The notes beneath the pieces were generated by a model. The model made no database searches. It was not told the DNA's origin and saw only the letters and a list, made by a program, of their open reading frames with translations. Position numbers and translations under genes: made by a program. A DNA stretch of 39,366 bases from Acidobacteriota bacterium (GTDB taxonomy: Bacteria > Acidobacteriota > Terriglobia > Bryobacterales > Bryobacteraceae), in NCBI GenBank assembly GCA_016213775.1, contig JACQZR010000011.1, positions 1-39,366 on the forward strand, in the 5' to 3' direction. Positions 24,501 through 31,334 of this stretch are shown here, in pieces; the first letter of the stretch is position 1, and every line of letters starts with the position of its first letter.

Positions 24501-25170
24501 TCTGGAACGCGCCCGCGCTGATTTTGATCAAACGCACGCTTTCAAGCTGAACCACTTCATTCCGATTCCGATCGGCTCCGGGCATCGTGTATCGTCGTCC
24601 AACCGTCTGGTGCGCCGCCTTCTGGATGGTTGGGGGCTGAGCGGGTTCCTTTCCATTTACAGCGGCAGCCCCGTTTCCGTCCTCTCGTCGCGCGGCACAC
24701 TGAACCGCTTCGCCCGTTCCGGATGGAACACGGTGGATACCACGGCGGATCTGTCGCAATTGAAGGAACTCACTGGACTGTTTATGACGCCCAACGGCCC
24801 GTACTGGATCAACCCGAGCGCGGTCAGTCCCGACAACACGGCGGGAGCGGCAGCCGACGGCGCGGCCCCGTTCGCGGGCCAGGTGTTCTATAACCCGCAA
24901 CCGGGTAAGCTTGGCTCACTGCAGCGTCGGCTGTTGGATGGCCCCGGGTATTGGAACTACAACGGCTCGGTGGTGAAAACGACGAAGATTCGCGAGCGGC
25001 ATCTGTTGGAGTTTCACGCGGACTTCTTCAACGTGTTTAATCACGCGAACTTCTACCTCGGCGATCAGAACGTGAACTCGTCGAGCTTTGGGAAGATCGG
25101 CACGCAGAACTATTCGAATGATGGCGTGGGACCGCGTGTGATGCAGTTCGGGCTCTACTATCGTTTCTGA
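21577..25170 (+). CDS. Oar-like TonB-dependent outer membrane receptor (first of three)
   Basis: About 1197 residues from the ATG at 21577 (MTRSMCFFIFPLLQAASLHAQ, a signal peptide). A second in-frame ATG at 21544 adds 11 residues. The mature protein begins with a carboxypeptidase-regulatory-like beta-sandwich (GQISGSVTDPSGAAISGARV...VSLPPVALSL), then a plug domain (about 115-230, containing INGMRPSFSNIMLDGINVQDS). A large barrel follows, ending in RVMQFGLYYRF with the terminal phenylalanine recognised by the BAM machinery. Oar-like receptors take up large ligands using TonB energy. No SusD-type lipoprotein is adjacent. Many YNGLQLEIRKR and ANYTFSKAL strands match the acidobacterial family. 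It is downstream of the lactonase, but the 218-base gap argues for its own promoter. Confidence 0.9.
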   Translation: MTRSMCFFIFPLLQAASLHAQLTGQISGSVTDPSGAAISGARVGLYLPGGKTALLSTATNELGIFDFTAVRPDLYILNVESPGFSRASISDVKVDPARRVSLPPVALSLASAAQTVEVSASTQGVETATAEVATTVSQAQISNLPVIGRQISNLFVTQAGVSQNLRQVTVINGMRPSFSNIMLDGINVQDSVRTNNLDLIPNRFTIAQVAEFTVSTTNSSPTIGGAASTITMVTPSGTNQTHGSLYWFNRNRYFSANDWFNNRNGLPVPSLNLNQLGGAIGGAVIKDKLFYFGNYEAYRLRRQTPLSNTILTPTARQGILQYRVGNAVQQFDVLKAAGLSINPAIQNLLSMVPTAANNTNRGDGLNTTGYTLNARANTTRDNITTKIDYNHSARHVFAGSYIWNRDIPDRLVAGSQYTVTPPYFNDSRGNLMSLSWRWTPTATLTNELRGGFNYINAPFILNQQNPAYFITGTLFGSPLQTAEIGEGRNNHQYNIQNNSNWVKGRHTVAFGLQTSLLRVSSYNYNGTAATNAVTPIYGIGISQSSPYGFGLGDIPGANSTFVNTANNLLATLAGLISTGGQYFNVTSRTSGFVPGAPAIQNQKFDQYALYAQDSIKLTRKLNLTLGLRWDYMQPVDETNGLAITPRLIDNNPVTTLLGNATLDFSGATAGRPFYKKDRNNFAPNIALAWDPTGSGKTSIRAGFNIAFLNDNILNSTYNAVSVNNGLNSARQITNLNARADAPPAIAAPPFQVPTTTRDQFLLSPTSPPVEGIMDPNLVTPYAEQWVFSIQREIPKGFIVEARYVGNHVVKELRQIDFNQINIKQAGYLEDFTRARNNGFLAQAAGRGFNANYDSGIPGSQPLTFFPLMPNGGLLTNATVAAYLRTGEAAELARVYQANSLLPSIPNFSFFPNPYLLYSSMMNNISNSSYNGLQLEIRKRTRAGFQFQANYTFSKALTDSNSFRGIDAQLDNASGRLERARADFDQTHAFKLNHFIPIPIGSGHRVSSSNRLVRRLLDGWGLSGFLSIYSGSPVSVLSSRGTLNRFARSGWNTVDTTADLSQLKELTGLFMTPNGPYWINPSAVSPDNTAGAAADGAAPFAGQVFYNPQPGKLGSLQRRLLDGPGYWNYNGSVVKTTKIRERHLLEFHADFFNVFNHANFYLGDQNVNSSSFGKIGTQNYSNDGVGPRVMQFGLYYRF

Positions 25171-25191
25171 GCCAGAAGCCAGAAGCCAGAA
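25171..25191. repeat. Tandem repeat (GCCAGAA) x3
   Basis: Three perfect 7-bp copies begin directly after the TGA of the first TonB receptor. They lie in the 125-base gap between convergent genes. Confidence 0.9.
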
Positions 25192-25239
25192 GGCGTACCA
25201 GTTCGGGAGGGTTTCCCGCGTCGGAGCAGAGGTTAGGCT

Positions 25240-25279
25240 CTCGCAAAGACGCAAAGGCAAGACGCGAAGAAGCAAAGAA
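25240..25279. repeat. Degenerate GCAAAGACG-type intergenic repeat
   Basis: A purine-rich stretch built from CGCAAAGACGCAAAGG, AGACGCGAAGAAG and GCAAAGAA units. Similar low-complexity strings are seen between genes in many unrelated bacteria; their role is not known to me. It lies just beyond the stop codon of the Omp85-like gene that converges with the receptor. Confidence 0.6.
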
Positions 25280-25295
25280 CGGATTTAGGATGGAT

Positions 25296-27380
25296 TCATT
25301 CGAACAGGTTCCTGGTGGTGAGTGAGAAGAAGAGCGCACCTCTGCCTTCGCCGGGGTGACGGTTGGGATTCACCGCGTAGCCCAAGGTGAAACTGGCAGT
25401 GCTCACCAGCGTGAAGCGGATGCCTCCGCCGACCGCATAACGGTTGCCGCCGGCTTGCGTGTTTGCGGGCGCGATGCGTCCGACGTCGAAGAGAAACACC
25501 GGGCTGATGGAGGAGATGTTCATCTCCCTGGTAATCGTCTTCAGCGTGCGGTCAACGAAGCGGAAATCCTCTTCGGCCTTGGCCTCAGCAACCTTGACGT
25601 CAATGGCCTTGAAGTTGGAAACGACGTTCTGCTCGCCGGTCTTTACCTTGGCCAGTGGTGCTTCCAGGGCCGCAGTGTCAATTGCTGCGCTCTTGAGCTT
25701 GCTCACCAGTTCGCCGCAGTTCTCGGAAACCAGTGCGAGCGAGTTGTCACCGCCAGGCAACATCTCCTTCACCCAGCCGAAGGCCTCTGTCGGCTTATCT
25801 CTGACCGCGAACTTGACGGCGAGGTTCGCGCTGGACCATGCCTTGGTGCACGCACTGAACGCCGGCTTCAGGCTCTCCGGCGCGGCGGCTTCCGCGGTCG
25901 CCTTCGCCGTCTTGATAGCCTCCATGGATGCGAGTAGATCGGGCAGCAAAGCCTTGATCGCGGTGAAGTGCGAGTCTTTCGCGCTGTAATAAATCTGCAG
26001 GACGCTGCGGCCTGAGGTCACCTGGGCCTCCAACAACTGCTGGAAGTTTGAGTCTTTCGCCAGCTCATCGGGAATGATGGGCTTACGCCAGACGGTGGCG
26101 GCAATGGTTGAGTTGTAAGAGAAGAACGCATCGCCCCCAATGCCTGAAGCGGTACGCGCCAGACGGTTGAAAGGGATGCTGCGAATCACGGGATTGGCGC
26201 GGATCTTCCAACTGTCGAAATCGACGAACGGGGTCTCGACATTACCGCCAAAGAAGCGTTCCGCGGCGGGAATCTTTCCCGGGTTCTGAATGCCGCCCGC
26301 GGTCAGGCGCTGCTCCCACTCAAAGAGATGATGATCGCGAAATGGGAGCCACACTTCATAGGAAACATCGCCGATGTGTTTACGCCAATCGCCATGGAAC
26401 GCATTGCCGGTGGAGCCGAGACCCATCGCGTAGGAGACAGAATACGCCTGATGATTCGCTCGTCCGGACACACCCCCGTATAGCTTTGCCGCGGTGTACC
26501 GCGTGTCCCGCAGCGTGGACTGGTCCAGATCGGCTACCAGGAACGAACTCTGCAGGATGCCGCCGTTCAACGATCCGCCAAACCGGACCACTGCGCCGCG
26601 CCGCTGTTTGGTAGCGCCTGCGAACTGCAACGCCAGGCGGCTTTCCGAGATCTGCGCGTCGGCCACGGGCTGCATCGAGTTGTGAAAATCGAGGCGCCAG
26701 TCCGCGTGACCTAACCACGATGTAGAGGAGTTGAACTCACCGCGGAGCGCTCCCGTCACTGATCTGGACTTTGGGGACCCGTGGCCGTCAATCTGCAGCT
26801 TGGACAGCAGCCCGCTTGGAACCGACAGTTGCAGCCGGCCTCCGGCGCCGAAGTTCCGTGCAGCGTCGAATCCCGCTTCAGGAGCCACCTGCAGCTTTGG
26901 GCGAATATCGGAGACGCCCAGCGCCTGTGACGGCATCGCCTTCTCCTTGGCGCGCGATTCAAACACAGTGCTTAATGTGGAGCCAACCTGCGCGGAGAAG
27001 ATATTGAAGACGACGTCGAGCTGGTTGTCCTTGCAGTTTTCGAGTGCGATATCGGAGTAGCTGAAGGAGGCCCGGACATCGGGCGTGTCAGGCAGCCACG
27101 CCTCACCTTCGATGTTCCTGGAGACCGTGTTCGCCGCGGCGAACGAGTAGTCTTTACCCTCAAGGCCCTTCACTTCCGCGAGCAACGCGGGCGAGAGCTT
27201 TCGCCACCGGATAAACCAGAATGGATCGTTGACGCGCGGAGTACGGATTTTGTACTGGCGGAAATCCGTAACGCCGCGGCAATTCCCCAACTGGCTGGGG
27301 GCCGTCTGTTCATCCGCACCTTGTGCGATGTGCGCAGAGAGGCACAGCAGGCACGCGGAAATGGACAGGAACTGCCGCAT
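25296..27380 (-). CDS. Omp85-like outer membrane barrel protein with a large helical insertion
   Basis: 694 residues with a signal peptide (LSISACLLCLSAHIAQGA). An N-terminal, possibly POTRA-like, region (about 30-160) is followed by amphipathic strands. The Omp85/TpsB pattern is visible: ERFFGGNVETPFVDFDSW, then NPVIRSIPFNRL, where the family usually has a V/L-R-G-Y/F-P loop and the arginine is kept, then GGDAFFSYN. The last 45 residues, GGGIRFTLVSTASFTLGYAV, NPNRHPGEGRG and ALFFSL, match the terminal Omp85 strands. Between the two barrel blocks lies an unusual alanine/lysine-rich helical stretch of about 185 residues (435-620). Omp85 proteins insert or translocate proteins or lipids. The role here is unknown. 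A small acidic protein is encoded 20 bases upstream. Confidence 0.7.
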   Translation of the reverse strand: MRQFLSISACLLCLSAHIAQGADEQTAPSQLGNCRGVTDFRQYKIRTPRVNDPFWFIRWRKLSPALLAEVKGLEGKDYSFAAANTVSRNIEGEAWLPDTPDVRASFSYSDIALENCKDNQLDVVFNIFSAQVGSTLSTVFESRAKEKAMPSQALGVSDIRPKLQVAPEAGFDAARNFGAGGRLQLSVPSGLLSKLQIDGHGSPKSRSVTGALRGEFNSSTSWLGHADWRLDFHNSMQPVADAQISESRLALQFAGATKQRRGAVVRFGGSLNGGILQSSFLVADLDQSTLRDTRYTAAKLYGGVSGRANHQAYSVSYAMGLGSTGNAFHGDWRKHIGDVSYEVWLPFRDHHLFEWEQRLTAGGIQNPGKIPAAERFFGGNVETPFVDFDSWKIRANPVIRSIPFNRLARTASGIGGDAFFSYNSTIAATVWRKPIIPDELAKDSNFQQLLEAQVTSGRSVLQIYYSAKDSHFTAIKALLPDLLASMEAIKTAKATAEAAAPESLKPAFSACTKAWSSANLAVKFAVRDKPTEAFGWVKEMLPGGDNSLALVSENCGELVSKLKSAAIDTAALEAPLAKVKTGEQNVVSNFKAIDVKVAEAKAEEDFRFVDRTLKTITREMNISSISPVFLFDVGRIAPANTQAGGNRYAVGGGIRFTLVSTASFTLGYAVNPNRHPGEGRGALFFSLTTRNLFE

Positions 27381-27400
27381 GAAGAACCGGCAACAGAGGC

Positions 27401-27793
27401 CTACTTCTTCAGAGTGTTTTGCACCGTGGTTTTCTTGGTGTCGTCGTCCGTGTCCTCATCCTTGGCCGTGTCAGCGGCCGGCCCGGAAGCAAACGCGGCC
27501 TGAGGAGGTGTCATGCCGTTCTCGAACATGGTCTGCGCTTTCGAGTTCAGCTTGGTGTCCACTTCCACCAGCAGATCGACAATGGCGTGGCCAAAGGGAT
27601 CGGATTTCTTGTCCCGCTCAAAGAGCTGAAAGGTGATTTTCCAGCTTACCTTCCCGGCGTCATCCGTGTCTTTTTCCAGGTCGAAGGTGACCCGGCGCTT
27701 GCCATCGGGCGTGTTGATGGTGAACCGGACATGCACTTTCACGACTTCGCGCTTTGCGGTCATGGGAGCAAGTTTAGCAGCAGTGGTGGCCAT
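27401..27793 (-). CDS. Uncharacterised small acidic-tailed protein
   Basis: 130 residues, preceded by a strong AGGAGG four bases before the ATG, so it is surely translated. I do not recognise a family. Residues 18-82 look like alternating beta strands (VVKVHVRFTINTPDGKRRVTFDLE, VSWKITFQLFER, AIVDLLVEVDTKL). The C-terminal 30 residues are charged and disordered (AKDEDTDDDTKKTTVQ). No signal peptide or membrane segment is seen, so it should be cytoplasmic. It lies 20 bases before the Omp85-like gene on the same strand and is probably in the same transcript. A chaperone or partner for that protein is possible, but unsupported beyond position. Confidence 0.7.
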   Translation of the reverse strand: MATTAAKLAPMTAKREVVKVHVRFTINTPDGKRRVTFDLEKDTDDAGKVSWKITFQLFERDKKSDPFGHAIVDLLVEVDTKLNSKAQTMFENGMTPPQAAFASGPAADTAKDEDTDDDTKKTTVQNTLKK

Positions 27794-27846
27794 TGATCCT
27801 CCTGGATGGACTCCAGAAATTTACCATGGAACACTGCTGAATGCAA

Positions 27847-29958
27847 TCAAATTTCCACGGGTTTCCTGGGTTTATTTCCTGCAAGGAATAAGAAAGCCGC
27901 CAAGGATAGAATCGTCACATAACTCGCCCATCGCAAGCCCGGCGAAGAGAACCGGAATTCGACGCTATGTTTGCCCGGCGGCACACGGATCGACTGAAAG
28001 ACGCCCTGGTACAACTCGATGGGCACCGGTTCTCCATCCACCAGCGCGCGCCATCCCGGATACGCCTGCTCGATGAACTGCATCTCGCCGCCGTGCTCCG
28101 ATTCCACTCGCACCACGCGGCGGTCCGGCGTCCATGAGACCCTCTGTAGTGTGCCTGCATCAAAGCGAACCGATGGCTTTGCGGAGAGGTATTCAAACAC
28201 GAGAAAGAAGGCAGGATCGCGGGCCATCAGGCGCAGCCGCGGATCCGCCTCCAACTCCCTCACCAGCGGGTCCTTGGCGGGCACCAACAGGTATCGCACA
28301 GCGAGCGCGTCGAGCATTGCGCTCTGCTTCCAATCCACTTGAAACGTACGGTTGGTTTCAAATGGCGTGAAGCGCTCCACGTATTGGCGATAGCGGTCGG
28401 GTAGAAACGGATCGAACCCTTGCGGCGTGTTGAGCTGATAGTGCCGCATGTCAGTGGAGTGCTGGCCGGCCAGCAGGGCAACGCGGCAATCCGGATTGTT
28501 CCGCATCTCCTCATAGACACGAGGGAGAACACCGCGGAACTCTTTGCCGCCGAGACGCCGGTCGTTGGCCCAGAACCGGTCTGCATCGCCTGGGAGCGCA
28601 TTGAAGCGCCGGCTGGTTCCGTACACTTTGTACTCGACGAAGACGGTGATCAACAGCGCGGCGGTCACCCACCATCGTGGAGCGGCGCGCAGCAGCGCGA
28701 AGAGCAGCACGGCGGTGACGCCTGTCTCGGCGAGCGTCCACCAACCCGTTGCGAAGCCAACACCATCGTGTTTCCACAGCCAGAGTTGACGCCCACACCA
28801 ACCCAGCGCCGCAATCGCCGCTGCTCGCGCCATCCATACGTTCTGGAGCGGTTGAATGCCGCGCAGAACGCCGGCACCGTGCGCGGTGGCCAGCGCTGCA
28901 GCGAGGCATATTGCCGGCAGAAAGCTCCATTCCCGCACTACTTCCCAGATGAACGGAGTGCGGCCGATGACGGCTTCCACGATGCGGCCGGGGTTCACCG
29001 TGCAGAGGATTCCGCAAATCCCCATCACTGTGACAAGACGCCATTCGTTCCATTTGCCGCGATAGGCCAGCGCCGCCATCGCGACAATCGCAATCGCTCC
29101 GAGGTACATGTATTGTTCGTGGACCAGGCCAAGCTGGCCGCTCCGGTGCGATTGATCGTAGTAGTTGGGCAGGAAGTATTCGAGGTAGAACATGATCCCG
29201 CCACCGATGCCGTTGCCATATACAGGCTCGTGTAGCTTGAGGGAGGCTGCCTCCATCGCCGGGACGAGCTGTACCGCGAATAGCGGAATGGAGCACAGAA
29301 ACGCCGCCGCCACCGCGGGCAATCGACGCCATGGGACCTGTGCCGCCGCGTACACCGCGGTGAAGATGCAGAATGCCACCCATGCCGATGTGTATCCCGC
29401 AAGAAACGTCAGCGCCGATGTAGCGGTCACTTTCCAGAGCTTGCGCCATTCCCCGGACGAGGCGAATTCGTCCAGGCCGATCAGTGCCAGCGGGAACCAT
29501 GCATAGCCGCAGTTGGCGCCGTAATGCTGCGCCTCACCGAGTGCGAATCCGCTGAAGGCATACACGCCCGCGCCGAGGATGGCCGGCAACTCCCCGCGCG
29601 CCCGCTTTCGCAGCCACAGCCAGCAGCAAACGAAGCCGATCCACACATGCAGCACCAGCAGCGCTTCCAAGGTGAAGTACTTCATTCCGTCGCGATGGCG
29701 GTTGAGGTAGAACAACAGCCAGTTGGGCGGATAGAACAGCCCCACCTGCGTATTCCCAATGAAGGTGTAGCCCGAATAGATCGACGAGTCCCACTGTGGA
29801 AGATCGCCGGTCCGTAGCGCGCGGTGTGCGTAATTCAATAGCGGATAGTGGTACCCCTCAATGTCCGCGAAGAAGTGCATTCGCTTGAGCGGAGGCAAAT
29901 ACTCGTAGAAGAAAACCCAGGTGGCCAGAAAGCTGGCCAAGGGAACAAGAACGCGCAC
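27847..29958 (-). CDS. YfhO-family membrane protein
   Basis: A 703-residue polytopic protein resembling the GT-C-like YfhO family. It starts with a membrane anchor (VLVPLASFLATWVFFYEYLPPL) followed by the family pattern FADIEGYHYPLLNYAHRALRTGDLPQWDSSIYSG. That stretch holds an acidic D-x-E motif and the P-x-W of lipid-linked sugar transferases. About a dozen helices and a soluble C-terminal beta-rich region (about 540-680, RVVRVESEHGGEMQFIEQAYPGWRALVDGE, GKHSVEFRF) are visible, with a final helix. YfhO has been implicated in glycosylating teichoic acid in Gram-positives; in an acidobacterium the acceptor is unknown. A Gfo/Idh/MocA gene ends 6 bases upstream on the same strand, so the two form one operon. 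Confidence 0.8.
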   Translation of the reverse strand: MRVLVPLASFLATWVFFYEYLPPLKRMHFFADIEGYHYPLLNYAHRALRTGDLPQWDSSIYSGYTFIGNTQVGLFYPPNWLLFYLNRHRDGMKYFTLEALLVLHVWIGFVCCWLWLRKRARGELPAILGAGVYAFSGFALGEAQHYGANCGYAWFPLALIGLDEFASSGEWRKLWKVTATSALTFLAGYTSAWVAFCIFTAVYAAAQVPWRRLPAVAAAFLCSIPLFAVQLVPAMEAASLKLHEPVYGNGIGGGIMFYLEYFLPNYYDQSHRSGQLGLVHEQYMYLGAIAIVAMAALAYRGKWNEWRLVTVMGICGILCTVNPGRIVEAVIGRTPFIWEVVREWSFLPAICLAAALATAHGAGVLRGIQPLQNVWMARAAAIAALGWCGRQLWLWKHDGVGFATGWWTLAETGVTAVLLFALLRAAPRWWVTAALLITVFVEYKVYGTSRRFNALPGDADRFWANDRRLGGKEFRGVLPRVYEEMRNNPDCRVALLAGQHSTDMRHYQLNTPQGFDPFLPDRYRQYVERFTPFETNRTFQVDWKQSAMLDALAVRYLLVPAKDPLVRELEADPRLRLMARDPAFFLVFEYLSAKPSVRFDAGTLQRVSWTPDRRVVRVESEHGGEMQFIEQAYPGWRALVDGEPVPIELYQGVFQSIRVPPGKHSVEFRFSSPGLRWASYVTILSLAAFLFLAGNKPRKPVEI

Positions 29959-29964
29959 GGTTAT

Positions 29965-31257
29965 CTAGAGTTTGTAGGGTGGACGCATTTCGCGCGAAAG
30001 CATCGACGTCGCTTCCGCATCGTTGAGGATTTCCAACTTGTCGGGATCGAACCGCAGCTTGCGTCCGGTGAGCATGGCGATTTGGCCCAACCAGCCAGGC
30101 GTTGCGGAACGGAAGGCAACATCCGCCGGAGTAAGCGTCCGCGCCCGCGTCTTCACGCTGGCTATGAACTCCTCATAGTGCCCGGGCGATTTTGGCAGGT
30201 GCAGTTCTCCCGGCCCAATCTCCGCCGTGAGCACCTCGGCGGGATTGGATTCCAGACCGTTGCGGTTTACCCAGATCCATCCCTTATCGCCAATCCATTT
30301 TGTGCCGCCGCGAACATCGGAATGGCCGCCGGCGATCACCATCTCCACGCCACTTTTATAGCGCGCGGTGATGCGGTACTTCGTGGCGGAGTTCCAAATC
30401 GAGGTCTTTGCCGGATACTCGCCAACACCTTCGATCTCGATCGGACCAGTGGCGTCGAAACCAAGGCCCCAATGCGCGATGTCGACGTGATGGCCGATCC
30501 AATCCATCAACTGGCCGCCGCCATGATCGAGATTCCAGCGCCAGTTCTTGTGCACACGGCCTTCCGCGTATTGTGCTTCCGGGGCAGGCCCGAGCCAACG
30601 GTCCCAATTCAAGGTGGACGGCGGCGCGGTGAATTCGAGCTTGTCTTTCGTCTTCGCGAAATCGGTGTGACCGCCCGGCAAGCCCACTTCACAGCGGGTG
30701 ACTTTTCCAATACGGCCGTTGCGGACCAACTCGCACGCTTTGCGGAAATTCTCGCGTGACCGCTGCCACGAGCCCGTCTGCCAAATGCGGTTGTACTTCT
30801 GCATATGCTCGACAATGGCGCGGCCTTCGGTGAAATGATGCGCCAGCGGCTTCTCCGCGTACACATCTTTTCCGGCGCGCAAAGCCAGCACCGCGGCGAT
30901 GCCGTGCCAGTGATCGGGCAGCGCGATGGACACCGCGTCGATGTCGCGCCGCAGGAAAACCTCCTCCATGGCGTGATACGGCGTGCAGCCCTGGTTGCCG
31001 TACTTCAAATCGATCTTGGCCTTGGCCTCAGTGAGGTGCCGTTCGTCCACGTCGCACACGGCCACGTATTGCGCCTGCGGGATCTTGAGAAACGCATCGA
31101 CGTGGCTGCCGCCCATCCAGCCGACGCCAACGGTGGCAATGGTGACTCGATCGCTGGCGGCAACGGCTCCGTTCAAGCCGAGCGCGGTAGCGCTGATGAT
31201 AGTGGGAAAGCCGGTGAGTGCGGAGGCTGCGGATTTGAGTAGACTGCGGCGCTGCAT
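29965..31257 (-). CDS. Tat-exported Gfo/Idh/MocA-family oxidoreductase
   Basis: 430 residues with a twin-arginine-like signal (MQRRSLLKSAASALTG). A Rossmann fold follows (TIATVGVGWMGGSHVDAFL, VAVCDVDERHL) with the family hallmark DVYAEKPLAHH, in which the lysine is catalytic. The C-terminal sheet domain includes NWDRWLGPAPEAQYAEGRVHKNWRWNLDHGGGQLMDWIGHHVDIAHWGLG, typical of the exported subgroup common in Acidobacteria, Bacteroidetes and Planctomycetes. It likely oxidises or epimerises a sugar or inositol derivative with NAD(P); since exported members bind their cofactor before Tat transport, a tightly bound cofactor is expected. It is divergent from the second TonB receptor, which may import the product or ligand. 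Confidence 0.88.
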   Translation of the reverse strand: MQRRSLLKSAASALTGFPTIISATALGLNGAVAASDRVTIATVGVGWMGGSHVDAFLKIPQAQYVAVCDVDERHLTEAKAKIDLKYGNQGCTPYHAMEEVFLRRDIDAVSIALPDHWHGIAAVLALRAGKDVYAEKPLAHHFTEGRAIVEHMQKYNRIWQTGSWQRSRENFRKACELVRNGRIGKVTRCEVGLPGGHTDFAKTKDKLEFTAPPSTLNWDRWLGPAPEAQYAEGRVHKNWRWNLDHGGGQLMDWIGHHVDIAHWGLGFDATGPIEIEGVGEYPAKTSIWNSATKYRITARYKSGVEMVIAGGHSDVRGGTKWIGDKGWIWVNRNGLESNPAEVLTAEIGPGELHLPKSPGHYEEFIASVKTRARTLTPADVAFRSATPGWLGQIAMLTGRKLRFDPDKLEILNDAEATSMLSREMRPPYKL

Positions 31258-31279
31258 GGGGACATCTTCTCATATCCCC
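31258..31279. promoter_or_regulatory. 22-base inverted repeat abutting the oxidoreductase start
   Basis: GGGGACAT and ATATCCCC (seven of eight positions paired) flank a 6-base loop. The repeat ends immediately before the start codon of the Gfo/Idh/MocA gene (minus strand). As RNA it would fold over the ribosome-binding region, where no Shine-Dalgarno is obvious. Confidence 0.4.
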
Positions 31280-31334
31280 GTCGATGAGATTTGATAAGAT
31301 TCCCGCAGTTGCTTCACAGAACTTTGGAGGTCTG

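Noticed and set aside
25240-25279. CRISPR-like array
   Set aside because: Units are short, imperfect and contiguous with no spacers.
27802-27816. CTGGA-N5-TCCAG hairpin before the small protein gene as a terminator or ribosome-site switch
   Set aside because: Five-base stem without a T-tract, and it only touches the edge of the ribosome site.
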